A DNA stretch of 64,000 bases from Ga0077560 sp046330435. Its GTDB lineage: Bacteria > Actinomycetota > Thermoleophilia > Miltoncostaeales > Miltoncostaeaceae. Positions within the stretch are counted from its first letter, which is position 1, and every line of letters begins with the position of its first letter. This document shows positions 1 to 7,963 of the stretch, one piece after another. Where the stretch lies: positions 466,110 through 530,109 of the forward strand of contig JAXLST010000005.1 of NCBI GenBank assembly GCA_046330435.1. Reading direction: 5' to 3'. Both the position numbers and the translations under genes were made by a program. The notes below the pieces were generated by a model, which was not told where the DNA came from, did not search any database, and saw nothing but the letters and a program-made list of their open reading frames with translations.

Positions 1-86
1 TCATCGCCGGCAGCCCGGCGGCGCGCATCCACGCCCCGCCCGCGGCGGTCGCGCGCGAGGCCGCCCGGGGTCGCCGCCGGGCCTGA
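1..86 (+). CDS. C-terminal fragment of an unidentified protein
   Basis: One reading frame is open from the left edge to a TGA at 84-86, giving about 27 residues rich in Ala, Arg and Pro. Third codon positions are almost all G or C, as in the real genes here, which is the only support for coding. No motif can be recognised in so short a piece. The next gene starts 38 bases downstream on the same strand. It could equally be non-coding sequence that happens to be open. Confidence 0.3.
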   Translation, partial: IAGSPAARIHAPPAAVAREAARGRRRA

Positions 87-124
87 GGTTTGCCGGGCGG
101 CGCGCACGCTGGGAGCATCACCCC

Positions 125-874
125 ATGCGCCTCCGCCTCCTGCGCCACGCCACCCTCGTCCTCGAGATCGCCGGCACCCGCGTGCTCGTCGACCCGATGC
201 TCGGCCCGGCGGGCTCCCAGCCGCCCGTCGCGAACACCGCGAACCCGCGGCCCAACCCCCTGGTGGACCTCCCCGTCGCGGCCGGGGACGCCGTGGACGG
301 CGTGCACGCCGCGATCGTGAGCCACCTGCACGGCGACCACGTCGACCGGGCGGGGCTCGCCGCCCTCGCGGGCGTGCCGCTGTACGCGCAGCCCGGCGAC
401 GCGGCGGCCCTCCCTGGGCAGGTCACCGAGATCGCCGATGAGGCGGAGATCGGCGCGGTCCGCGTCCGCCGCACCGGTGGACGCCACGGGACCGGCGACA
501 TCGGCGCCGCCATGGGGCACGTGTCGGGCTTCGTGTTCTCGGCCGAGGGGGAGCCCACCCTGTACGTCGCCGGCGACACCGTGTGGTGCGACGAGGTCCG
601 CGACGCGATCGCCGCGCACCGACCGGACGTGATCGTGGTGAACGCCGGCGCGGCACGGTTCCTGGAGGGCGACCCCATCACCATGGACGTCCCCGACGTC
701 CTCGCGGTGTGCGAGGCCGCCCCGGAGGCCGTCGTGGTGGCGGTGCACATGGAGGCGGTCAACCACTGCGGCCTGCTGCGCGACGACCTCCGCACGGCGG
801 TGGACGCGGCGGGCGTGGGGGAGCGGGTTGTCATCCCCGCCGACGGCGAGACGCTGCGGCTGGCCTTCGACTGA
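125..874 (+). CDS. Metallo-beta-lactamase-fold hydrolase (UlaG-like)
   Basis: A 249-residue cytoplasmic protein with no signal peptide. The metal-binding motif SHLHGDHVD lies at residues 66-74 and follows a conserved beta-strand pattern that opens with HATLVLEIAGTRVLVDP. A second acidic motif, YVAGDTVWCD near residue 150, supplies the bridging aspartate, and a histidine near 208 (AVHMEAVNH) fits the last ligand. This is the layout of the UlaG/YtnP-like branch, which hydrolyses lactones, phosphodiesters or related esters; the substrate cannot be told. The ATG at 125 starts the conserved first strand. The gene stands alone, tail to tail with the acetyltransferase pair on the other strand. Confidence 0.85.
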   Translation: MRLRLLRHATLVLEIAGTRVLVDPMLGPAGSQPPVANTANPRPNPLVDLPVAAGDAVDGVHAAIVSHLHGDHVDRAGLAALAGVPLYAQPGDAAALPGQVTEIADEAEIGAVRVRRTGGRHGTGDIGAAMGHVSGFVFSAEGEPTLYVAGDTVWCDEVRDAIAAHRPDVIVVNAGAARFLEGDPITMDVPDVLAVCEAAPEAVVVAVHMEAVNHCGLLRDDLRTAVDAAGVGERVVIPADGETLRLAFD

Positions 875-883
875 CCGTCCGGG

Positions 884-1408
884 TCAGAGGTCGCGCCGGT
901 ACCGCACCTGCGGTGCGGCGAGCGCGTCCATGGCGTGGTCGGCCCCCTCGAGGTCCCATCCCATGCGCTCGTAGAACCCCCGGGCGCGGGCGTTGCCCCG
1001 GAAGACCCACAGCACCGCGGCCGCGTGGCCGTCCCCGCGCAGGAGCGCGACGCCCTCCTGCATGAGGGCCCGCCCCACGCCCGTGCCGACGCTCCGCGGC
1101 GCCGCGTAGAGCGCGTACAGCTCCCCGGTGGCGTCGGTGGGGTACCCGTCCTGCTGCCGCACCGGGCCGACGCACGCGAACCCGCACACCTCGCCGTCCC
1201 GCACCGCCACCAGGTCACGGCCCCCCGGGATGACGTGGCGGCCCGCCACCAGCTGCTCCCACCGGGCGGTGCGCTCCGCCAGGTCCATGGTGTCGAGGAG
1301 CCGCCGCGGGACGAGGCCGCGGTACGCGAACCGCCAGCCGTCGATCTGCACCCGCGCGATGCCCTCGGCGTCCTCGCGGGTGGCGGCCCGCACGACGGTG
1401 CCGCTCAC
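884..1408 (-). CDS. GNAT-family N-acetyltransferase (copy 2)
   Basis: A 174-residue acetyltransferase-fold protein. The acetyl-CoA-binding segment is visible as VGTGVGRALM near residues 106-116 (the family R/Q-x-x-G-x-G/A loop), followed by the typical GNARARGFYERMGW block near 138-151. It is a clear paralogue of the gene immediately upstream: both share an AYRGLVPRR/AYRGLVSRA-like segment, GELYALYA and GNARAR-FYERMGW. The GTG start at 1408 overlaps the upstream stop in GTGA, so translation is probably coupled. A longer frame reaches 1618 but its extra residues run through the conserved end of the neighbour in another frame and look spurious. The acceptor substrate is unknown. Confidence 0.85.
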   Translation of the reverse strand: MSGTVVRAATREDAEGIARVQIDGWRFAYRGLVPRRLLDTMDLAERTARWEQLVAGRHVIPGGRDLVAVRDGEVCGFACVGPVRQQDGYPTDATGELYALYAAPRSVGTGVGRALMQEGVALLRGDGHAAAVLWVFRGNARARGFYERMGWDLEGADHAMDALAAPQVRYRRDL

Positions 1409-1944
1409 AGGAACCGCACGTACCGCACCGCCGGAACGGGGAGACGCTCGGACTCCTGGTCCCGCAGGCCACCGTCCGGCACCCACCCCATCCGCTCGTA
1501 GAACCGGCGCGCCCGGGCGTTGCCGCGCAGCACCCACAGCAGCGCGTCGACGTGGCCGGCGTCCCGCAACCCCGCGACGGAGGCGTCCATGAGCGCCCGC
1601 CCGACGCCGCGGCCCCACGCCGACGGGTCGGCGTACAGGGCGTACAGCTCACCCGCCGCGCTCGGCGGTGGCCACAGGTCCGCTCGCGACGGTCCGTGGC
1701 ACGCGAACCCCGCGACCTCCCCGTCGACCAGGGCGACGAGGTTCACCGACCCGGGGTACGCGGCCTCCCCGGAGAGGATCGGCCGCCACTGCACCGTCCG
1801 GAGGGCGACGGTGGTGGACGTCTGGATGGCCCGCGACACCAGGCCGCGGTACGCGACCGCCCAGGAGGCGACGTGCACGCGGGCGATCGCCGCCGCGTCC
1901 GCGACGGTCGCCTCGCGGATCACCGGCGGCGGGCCTGGCATCAC
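1405..1944 (-). CDS. GNAT-family N-acetyltransferase (copy 1)
   Basis: A 179-residue GNAT protein and tandem paralogue of the downstream gene. WGRGVGRALMDASV (about 110-123) is the acetyl-CoA pyrophosphate-binding loop, and GNARARRFYERMGW closes the domain. The stop at 1405-1407 is shared with the GTG start of the second copy. Two ATG codons in a row (1944 and 1941) could each initiate. The start region is divergent from the thioesterase gene, leaving about 50 bases for promoters of both. The pair probably arose by duplication; divergence in the N-terminal half suggests different acceptors. Confidence 0.85.
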   Translation of the reverse strand: MMPGPPPVIREATVADAAAIARVHVASWAVAYRGLVSRAIQTSTTVALRTVQWRPILSGEAAYPGSVNLVALVDGEVAGFACHGPSRADLWPPPSAAGELYALYADPSAWGRGVGRALMDASVAGLRDAGHVDALLWVLRGNARARRFYERMGWVPDGGLRDQESERLPVPAVRYVRFL

Positions 1945-1996
1945 CCGTACGCTACCTCGCGACCTTCCCAGACCTCACGCCCAGGAGGGACCCCGC

Positions 1997-2377
1997 ATGC
2001 GGGCGAGCATCCTGCAGTCCGTCTTCCCCCAGGACACGAACTCCCTGGGGACCCTGTTCGCCGGCACCCTCGTCGGCTGGATGGACAAGGCCGCCGCGTA
2101 CGCCGCGATGCGCCGTGTGCGCGGCGGTGTCGTGACCGCCGCGATGGAGGAGATCGCCTTCCGCGAGCCCATCCGCCAGGGCGACCTGGTCGAGGTGGAC
2201 GCCCAGGTGGTCTCGGTGGGCCGCACCAGCCTCCGCGTCCGGATCGACGTGTGGCGCGAGCGCCTGGAGGACGGTTCCCGCGAACTGTGCGTCCAGGGCC
2301 ACTTCACCCTCGTCGCGGTCGGCCGCGACGGCAAGCCGGTCCCGGTCCCGCCGGAGCCCCCGGTCGCCGCTGCCTGA
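1997..2377 (+). CDS. Hotdog-fold acyl-CoA thioesterase
   Basis: A 126-residue single hotdog domain of the acyl-CoA hydrolase (YciA/BACH-like) group. The diagnostic block QDTNSLGTLFAGTLVGWMD (about 12-30) contains the Asn and Asp positions of the family active site, followed by the long helix AAAYAAMRRV and the strand region EIAFREPIRQGDLVEVDAQV. The enzyme should hydrolyse acyl-CoA thioesters in the cytoplasm, probably as an oligomer. The start is fixed by an AGGAGG ribosome-binding site at 1983-1988 before the ATG at 1997; the longer open frame upstream belongs to the opposite-strand acetyltransferase. The following glyoxalase-like gene overlaps its end. Confidence 0.9.
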   Translation: MRASILQSVFPQDTNSLGTLFAGTLVGWMDKAAAYAAMRRVRGGVVTAAMEEIAFREPIRQGDLVEVDAQVVSVGRTSLRVRIDVWRERLEDGSRELCVQGHFTLVAVGRDGKPVPVPPEPPVAAA

Positions 2378-2966
2378 GCTCGATCACGTCTTCGTGATGT
2401 GCGCTCCCGGCGGCCCGGAGGGCGCACGGCTGGCGGCCGCGATGGCGCCCGCGAGGGAGCGGGCGCACGTGGGGCAGGGCACGGCGAATCGGTGCTGGTT
2501 CATCGGGGGCCTGATGGTCGAGCTGCTCTGGCTCGTCGATCCGGAGGAGGCCGCGGCCGGCCCGGCCGCGCCGCTGCGCTTCGCCGAGCGCGCGGCGTGG
2601 CGCACGACTGGCGCCAGCCCGTTCGGCGTCGCACTGCGTGACGATGGCGCACCGCCACCCTTCCGGGCGTGGGAGTACCGCCCGCCGTACCTCCCGGAGG
2701 GTCGCTTCATCCCAATCGCGGATGCCCCGGTGACCGAGCCGGTCCTCTTCACCAGCCCCGGCCGGTCCATCCCGGAAGGTGAGGTCCGCGCATCCGTGAA
2801 CTGCGAGATCCGGATGCCCCACTGGGAGCGGTCGTCCCCGCTCGCCGGACTCGAGATCCCCGGCCTCACCCTGACGACGGGCGACCCGTTGATGGTCGTC
2901 ACCGTCGAGGGTGCATCAACGGTGATCGACCTCCGCCCCGACCTGCCGCTCCGAATGGATCTCTGA
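2370..2966 (+). CDS. VOC-family glyoxalase-like protein, unusual start
   Basis: The protein matches the small glyoxalase-like domain family: an N-terminal LDHVFVM strand, then a GQGTANRCWF segment, MVELLWLVDPEE, and WEYRPPYLPEG in the second half. The function of the family is unsettled; it is a metal-dependent vicinal-oxygen-chelate relative. The first canonical start codons are a GTG at 2394 and ATG at 2397, but these cut off the conserved ELDHVF strand, which reads in frame from 2376. No ATG, GTG or TTG lies upstream in frame before a stop. A CTG at 2370, overlapping the end of the thioesterase gene, would restore the whole domain (198 residues). The start is therefore uncertain; the frame itself is secure. 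Confidence 0.7.
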   Translation: MPELDHVFVMCAPGGPEGARLAAAMAPARERAHVGQGTANRCWFIGGLMVELLWLVDPEEAAAGPAAPLRFAERAAWRTTGASPFGVALRDDGAPPPFRAWEYRPPYLPEGRFIPIADAPVTEPVLFTSPGRSIPEGEVRASVNCEIRMPHWERSSPLAGLEIPGLTLTTGDPLMVVTVEGASTVIDLRPDLPLRMDL

Positions 2967-2993
2967 CCCTCACTCCGGCCGGCCGGGTCGGCC

Positions 2994-3675
2994 GCTTCTC
3001 AGAACCGCCAGGGCCGGCAGCCGTTTGGCGCCTGGTGCGATCCGGGCGCTCCGTGATTCGGAACTGTGTCGCGCCTTGCTTTTCAGAACCGCCCGGCCCG
3101 GCAGTCGTTGACGCTGAGATGCGTTCGGGGTGTTCGGCCCCTGGAACCGCGCCTTGCGGCTGCCCGGATCCGGTTCGAGGTCGCCATCCATGGCTCCCGG
3201 ATCCCGACCCTCGCCATCCGCATCTTCTTGCTCTGCGGATCACCTGGCAGGCGTCCTCACGGGTACTGATGGGCGTCTCCTGCGCATCAACTCGATGACG
3301 TCCCTGCGCGCCAGTTTGATCCTGCTTGTCCTCCGCCCATGGATGGGCGGATTTCCCCCTCGATCACGAGTCGTGGTCGCACCGGGAGGCAACTCTCAGT
3401 ACCCGTGTGGACGCCAACCCCGGAAAGGCGCACCACAAGAAATGTGGACGGCGAGGGTTGAGCAGCTGGGAGCCATGGATGGCGACCTGAAAGCTGTTGC
3501 CGGGCAGCCGCAAGGCGCGGTTCCAGGGGCCAAACCCCCCGTGGGCCATCAGCGCCAAACGACTGCCGGGCCGGAACGGTTCTGAAAAACAGGCGCGACA
3601 ACAGTTCCGAATCACTGAGCGCCCGGATCACGCCAAGCGCCAAACGCCTGCCGGGCCGAAACCGTTCTGAAAAGC
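2994..3675. repeat. Large imperfect inverted repeat with duplicated inner units
   Basis: The gene-free stretch 2967-3805 is dominated by two inverted arms, about 2994-3285 and 3380-3675, separated by roughly 95 bases. Matching landmarks are TTCTCAGAACC (2996) against the reverse complement of GGTTCTGAAAA (near 3664), TGATTCGGAACTG (3053) against CAGTTCCGAATCA (3602), and GCCATCCATGGCTCCC against GGGAGCCATGGATGGC. Each arm also holds two direct copies of a unit beginning TTTTCAGAACCG, about 84 bases apart. Short open frames inside the arms mirror one another and lack ribosome sites, so none is called. It may be a non-autonomous mobile element, a remnant of one, or a long RNA hairpin. Confidence 0.8.
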
Positions 3676-3805
3676 ACGCGTTGAAAACGATTCAGCCGAA
3701 CCGGCCCGCCACGTAGGCCTCGGTCTGGGGGTCGTCGGGGGCGGAGAAGATCTTCCGACCCGGAACTACACTCTCGCCGTTTTGCCCTCTCCCGGTTGGA
3801 GTGAC

Positions 3806-4747
3806 ATGCAGCGTCCCGGCGCCCTCGAAGCGGCGGTCCCAGGAGGGTCCGCCGGATCCGGTTCCTCGGTGGTCGATGGTGAGATCACGACGACGGTGCG
3901 GGTGATCCGCCTGCTGGTCGTCGCGGCGGTGGTGGCGGCCCTGGTGGCGGGCGCCGTCCATTTCCTCACGACGTCGGCGACGGGGACGGACGCCGTCGTG
4001 GACGGGCTGGTGCTGACCGAGACGGCCCTCGCGGCGATCCTCATCCTCCTGGGGAGCCTGGTGGAGGGCTTCGGGTTCGGGCTGTCACTCGGGACGAACT
4101 GGCCGTACACCAAGAACATCCTGGTGCTGCTGGTGCGCGGTGACCCGGAGGCGGCGCACCGGATCGTGGCGACGCTGGTGGGGCTCATCGCGGTGGCGCT
4201 GGTGATCCTCGACCCGGGGTCGCTGACGATCAACGGCCTGGTGCTCATCGCGCTCACCGCGCTGCTGGGCATCGGGACCCTGCACGTGCTCGCCGGGCGG
4301 CTGCCGTCGATCGTGCACGGCGTGCACGGGCTGCTCGCGTACGGGGTGTTCCTCTGTTACCTGTGCGCCGTCTACGTCCCCGCGGTCGACTTCTGGACGT
4401 ACCTGGACAAGATGAGCGCGCTCCACGCCCTGCTGCTCGCGGTGTTCCTGGGCGGCGTGACGACCGGGCAGCGGGGGTTCGGCCAGGCGATCGGGGCGTT
4501 CGACGTGCCGAAGCGCCTCCCGCAGTTCGCCTTGGTGCTGCACATCCTCGCGGCGCTGTCGGTGGTGGCCACCCTGGGGTGGCTCATGCCGTCGTACCCA
4601 CTGGCGTTCTACATCGCGGTGGGCCAGTTCCTGGTGGGCTTCCTGCTGTTCCACGCCGTGAACCTGCGGCCGAAGGCCCCGGGGATCATGGTCGCGATCC
4701 ACCAGGCCGTGGTGCTCGCCATCACCGTGGCGATCATCTCCGCGTAG
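3806..4747 (+). CDS. Polytopic membrane protein, possibly CtaA-like
   Basis: A 313-residue integral membrane protein with about eight or nine hydrophobic segments and few charged loops. I do not recognise the family with certainty. Several histidines sit at membrane-helix edges: AHRIVATLVGL, LHVLAGRLPSIVHGVHGLL, LVLHILAALSVV, LLFHAVNL and IHQAVVLAI. This pattern resembles haem-binding helices of the CtaA/COX15 haem A synthase fold, but the resemblance is only by eye. A TTG at 3782 also opens the frame; the ATG at 3806 is preferred because GGAG lies just before it. The gene is monocistronic, tail to tail with mdh and sharing a hairpin terminator. Confidence 0.7.
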   Translation: MQRPGALEAAVPGGSAGSGSSVVDGEITTTVRVIRLLVVAAVVAALVAGAVHFLTTSATGTDAVVDGLVLTETALAAILILLGSLVEGFGFGLSLGTNWPYTKNILVLLVRGDPEAAHRIVATLVGLIAVALVILDPGSLTINGLVLIALTALLGIGTLHVLAGRLPSIVHGVHGLLAYGVFLCYLCAVYVPAVDFWTYLDKMSALHALLLAVFLGGVTTGQRGFGQAIGAFDVPKRLPQFALVLHILAALSVVATLGWLMPSYPLAFYIAVGQFLVGFLLFHAVNLRPKAPGIMVAIHQAVVLAITVAIISA

Positions 4748-4771
4748 CCCGGCCGGGCCCGGAAACGAAAA

Positions 4772-4796
4772 GGGGCCGGGAGCGACGCCCGGCCCC
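4772..4796. terminator. Bidirectional hairpin terminator
   Basis: GGGGCCGGG at 4772-4780 pairs perfectly with CCCGGCCCC at 4788-4796 around a 7-base loop. An A-rich stretch precedes it and a short T run follows. It lies between the convergent membrane-protein gene and mdh and could stop transcripts from both. Confidence 0.75.
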
Positions 4797-4811
4797 CGTT
4801 CGCGGTACCGC

Positions 4812-5792
4812 TTAGAGCAGCTCGGCGACCGTCTCGCGCTCGCCGACCAGCTCCTCGTTGGAGGCGGCGATCTTGGCCTGCGCGAACTCGTCGTGCTCGA
4901 TGCCCTTCACGACCTCGTACTTGCCCGGGGCGACGGTCTTCACCGGCACCGAGGCCCACACGCCGTCGGCGAACCCGTAGGTGCCGTCGGAGGGGACCGC
5001 GATCGAGTGGACGTCGTCGCTCGGGGTGTACAGCGACTTCACGTGGTCGATGAGGGCGTTCGCCGCCGACATCGCCGACGACAGGCCGCGGGCGGCGATG
5101 ATCTCGGCGCCGCGCTTGCCGACCTTGGGGAGGAAGTCCTCCTTGAGCCACGCGTGGTCGGTGATGACCTCGGTGGCCGGCTTCCCGCCGATGGTGGCGT
5201 GGAAGAAGTCCGCGAACATCGTCGGCGAGTGGTTGCCGTAGATGACGATGTCGTCGACGGAGGTGACCGGCTGGCCGGACTTCTGCGCCAGCTGGCTGGC
5301 GGCGCGGTTCTGGTCCAGGCGGGTCATCGCGGTGATGCTGGAGGCCGGGAGCCGCTTGAAGCGGGACGCGGCGATCATCGCGTTGGTGTTGCACGGGTTG
5401 CCGACCACCACGGAGGTGCAGCCATCAGCGGCGACCTCGTCGATGGCGTCGCCCTGGGCGATGAAGATCCGGCCGTTGTCCTTGAGGAGGTCGGCGCGCT
5501 CCATCCCCGGGCCGCGCGGCTTGGAGCCCACGAGGAGGCACCAGTCGGCGTCGGCGAACGCCTCGCGCGGGTCGTCCGTGCAGACGAGCTTGGTGAGGAG
5601 CGGGAAGGCGCAGTCGTCGAGCTCCATGGCGACGCCCTGCAGTGCCTTCTGGACCTGCTCGACGGGGATCTCCAGGAGTCGCAGCTCGATGGGCTGGTCC
5701 TTCCCGAACATCTCACCCGCGGCGATGCGGGGGAGCAGCGCGTAACCGATCTGGCCGGCCGCGCCGGTGACTGCGACTCGCAGAACACTCAT
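4812..5792 (-). CDS. mdh: Malate dehydrogenase
   Basis: A 326-residue NAD-dependent malate dehydrogenase of the LDH/MDH superfamily that interconverts malate and oxaloacetate in the TCA cycle. The N-terminal Rossmann motif reads VAVTGAAGQIGYALL (6-20). Substrate-binding arginines lie in KPRGPGMERADLL (91-103), NPCNTNA (132-138) follows, and the catalytic histidine is H188 in YGNHSPTMFADF. Length is normal. The ATG at 5792 has an AGGTG ribosome site; a longer frame to 6062 is only extension. The start overlaps the stop of a small upstream gene in TGATG, so the two are probably co-translated. It is divergent from the succinate dehydrogenase operon, which feeds the adjoining TCA steps. Confidence 0.95.
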   Translation of the reverse strand: MSVLRVAVTGAAGQIGYALLPRIAAGEMFGKDQPIELRLLEIPVEQVQKALQGVAMELDDCAFPLLTKLVCTDDPREAFADADWCLLVGSKPRGPGMERADLLKDNGRIFIAQGDAIDEVAADGCTSVVVGNPCNTNAMIAASRFKRLPASSITAMTRLDQNRAASQLAQKSGQPVTSVDDIVIYGNHSPTMFADFFHATIGGKPATEVITDHAWLKEDFLPKVGKRGAEIIAARGLSSAMSAANALIDHVKSLYTPSDDVHSIAVPSDGTYGFADGVWASVPVKTVAPGKYEVVKGIEHDEFAQAKIAASNEELVGERETVAELL

Positions 5793-5899
5793 CAGGCGTT
5801 CACCTCGTTCTTCTTGTCGACGATGCCCTCCTCGATGTCCACGCCCTCCCGGCGACGTGGGCCGCTGGTGCGGAGGGACGGGCCATCCGGGTACTTCAT
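5792..5899 (-). CDS. 35-residue protein coupled to mdh
   Basis: An ATG at 5899 opens a 35-codon frame whose TGA overlaps the mdh ATG (TGATG). Almost every third base is G or C, matching the codon use of real genes, and AGAAGG stands about 8 bases before the start. The product is highly charged, ending GIVDKKNEVNA, with no hydrophobic segment. It matches no family I know. It could be a true small protein, perhaps an enzyme partner, or a leader whose translation delivers ribosomes to mdh. Confidence 0.55.
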   Translation of the reverse strand: MKYPDGPSLRTSGPRRREGVDIEEGIVDKKNEVNA

Positions 5900-6271
5900 G
5901 TGACCGGCCTTCTGGGCGGCCGGGACCCACGTGCGGCCCTGCTGTGAGCGTAGTCGAACGCGAGCCGGACGCTGCGCCGCCCGCCCTCCGCCGGATCGGC
6001 GTGACGGTGGGCGCCGTGAGGGGATCGGGCCCGGCCGCGATGGACCGGCGGAGTATAGCCACGCCGCCGAAACCGGCTTCCCCGATGGGGCCGGGGATGG
6101 AGCGGCCGCGCGGGCGGACGCCGCGGGCCCTCCGCAGACCTGCCGCGGGTGGCCCGCATCAGGTCCTCTCGGGGTCGGTTGTCCCGGGGCGAAACGCCCT
6201 GAGTCAGGTAGATTCCGCGGTCGGGAGTACGTCCATTTCGACCAACTAGACAGGACGCGGGGGGCGGAAGC
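5900..6271. promoter_or_regulatory. Divergent mdh / sdhABE intergenic region
   Basis: This 372-base gap separates the start of the mdh leader gene from sdhA and must hold both promoters. The open frames crossing it lack ribosome sites and have ordinary shadow character. TAGATT at 6209-6214 is a candidate minus-10 for sdhA, but I see no well-spaced minus-35, so no promoter is assigned. No strong palindrome or riboswitch fold was recognised. Confidence 0.4.
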
Positions 6272-7963
6272 TTGCACACCCATGACGTCGTCGTCGTCGG
6301 GGCCGGCCTGGCGGGGATGCGCGCGGCGATCGCCGCGCACGAGGCCGGTGTCGACGTCGCGCTCGTGACGAAGGTGCACCCGGTGCGCAGTCACTCCGGC
6401 GCGGCCCAGGGCGGCATCAACGCCGCGCTCGGCAACGCGACCGACGACAGCACCGACAACCACACCTTCGACACCGTGAAGGGATCCGACTACCTGGGCG
6501 ACCAGGACGCGATCGAGATCCTCTGCGGCGACGCGCCCGGCGAGATCATCCAGCTCGAGCACTGGGGCGCCGTCTTCTCGCGTCACGAGACCACCGGCAA
6601 GATCGCCCAGCGCCCGTTCGGCGGCGCCGGGTTCCCGCGCACCTGCTACGCGGCTGACCTCACCGGCCTGGTCATCCTGCACACCCTCTACACGGTGTGC
6701 GTGAAGTACGACATCCCGACGTACGAGGAGTACTTCGTCACCGAGCTGATCCAGGACGATCACGGCGGGTGCGCCGGCGTCGTGGCGTACGACATGGTCC
6801 ACGGGACCATCGAGACGATCGGTGCGAAGGCCGTCGTGCTGGCGACCGGTGGCGCGGGCCGCGTGTACCGCCCGTCCACGAACGCCCACTCCTCCACGGG
6901 TGACGGCATGAGCCTGGCGCTGCGCGCCGGCGTGCCGCTCAAGGACATGGAGTTCATGCAGTTCCACCCCACGACGCTCAGCCCGAGCGGCGTGCTGGTG
7001 ACGGAGGGCGCCCGCGGCGAGGGCGGCATCCTCCTCAACAAGGACGGCGAGCGGTTCATGAGCAAGTACGCTCCGAACAAGCTCGAGCTGGCCTCCCGCG
7101 ACGTGGTGTCGCGTGGCGAGGCCACGGAGATCATGGAGGGCCGGGGCGTCGACGGCTGCGTGCTGCTCGACCTGCGCCACCTCGGCAAGGAGAAGATCAT
7201 GGAGCGGCTCCCGCAGATCCGGGAGCTGGCCATGGCGTTCGCGGGCGTGGACCCCATCGAGGCGCCCATCCCGATCCGCCCCGGCGCGCACTACCACATG
7301 GGTGGCGTGCACGTGGACAGCTGGGGCGCCGCCCCGCACATGCCGGGCCTGTTCGCCGCCGGCGAGTGCGCCTGCGTCTCGGTGCACGGCGCGAACCGCC
7401 TCGGCGGCAACTCCCTGCTGGAGGCCGTCGTGTTCGGCGCCCGCACCGGCAAGGCTGCGGCCGGGTTCGCCCAGGAGTTCAACGGCAAGGGCATCCAGGC
7501 CACGCCGGAGCACGCCCTGCGGTACGAGGCGAAGCTCCGCGAGCTGCTGGACCGTGAGAACGGCCCCAAGCAGCACGAGATCCGCGAGGTGCTCGCGGAC
7601 GTCATGCAGGAGAAGGTCGGCGTGTTCCGCACCGGCGACCAGCTCAAGGAGGCGAAGGTGGTCGTCGACGACCTCCGTGAGCGCTTCAAGGGCGTCGTGG
7701 TGGACGACAAGGGCCGCACCTTCAACCAGTCGCTCATCCACACGATCGAGACGGGCTTCCTGCTCGACCTCGCGGACTGCATGGTGACCGGCGCGGTCGC
7801 CCGCACCGAGTCCCGCGGCGCGCACTCCCGCACCGACTTCCCGGAGCGCGACGACGAGAACTGGATGAAGCACACGCTCTCGTACCTGCAGGACGATGAG
7901 ATCCGCCTCGACTACTCCGAGGTCACGTTCACCAAGTTCGAGCCGCAGGTGAGGTCCTACTGA
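6272..7963 (+). CDS. sdhA: Succinate dehydrogenase flavoprotein subunit
   Basis: A 563-residue FAD subunit that oxidises succinate to fumarate. The dinucleotide motif VVVGAGLAGMRAA opens the protein, and RSHSGAAQGG places H41 as the likely covalent FAD ligand. FHPTTL (about 231) and RPGAHYHMGG (about 338) carry the substrate-site histidines and arginine, and GANRLGGNSLLEAVVFG ends the FAD domain. A helical domain follows. The start is TTG at 6272, fixed by the conserved N-terminal strand and a GGGGGGCGGAAG ribosome site. It overlaps sdhB by one base (TGATG). The neighbouring CCG-domain gene shows this is the non-classical SdhABE complex. Confidence 0.95.
   Translation: MHTHDVVVVGAGLAGMRAAIAAHEAGVDVALVTKVHPVRSHSGAAQGGINAALGNATDDSTDNHTFDTVKGSDYLGDQDAIEILCGDAPGEIIQLEHWGAVFSRHETTGKIAQRPFGGAGFPRTCYAADLTGLVILHTLYTVCVKYDIPTYEEYFVTELIQDDHGGCAGVVAYDMVHGTIETIGAKAVVLATGGAGRVYRPSTNAHSSTGDGMSLALRAGVPLKDMEFMQFHPTTLSPSGVLVTEGARGEGGILLNKDGERFMSKYAPNKLELASRDVVSRGEATEIMEGRGVDGCVLLDLRHLGKEKIMERLPQIRELAMAFAGVDPIEAPIPIRPGAHYHMGGVHVDSWGAAPHMPGLFAAGECACVSVHGANRLGGNSLLEAVVFGARTGKAAAGFAQEFNGKGIQATPEHALRYEAKLRELLDRENGPKQHEIREVLADVMQEKVGVFRTGDQLKEAKVVVDDLRERFKGVVVDDKGRTFNQSLIHTIETGFLLDLADCMVTGAVARTESRGAHSRTDFPERDDENWMKHTLSYLQDDEIRLDYSEVTFTKFEPQVRSY

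Noticed and set aside
3066..3643. Similar short frames on both strands within the 3-kb inverted repeat
   Set aside because: They resemble each other only because the arms are inverted copies; no ribosome sites and no steady codon bias.
5792..7873. A 693-codon open frame antisense to sdhA
   Set aside because: It mirrors the G/C third-base pattern of sdhA and its product is a low-complexity Val/Arg/His mix; only its last 35 codons before mdh, outside sdhA, have real coding character.
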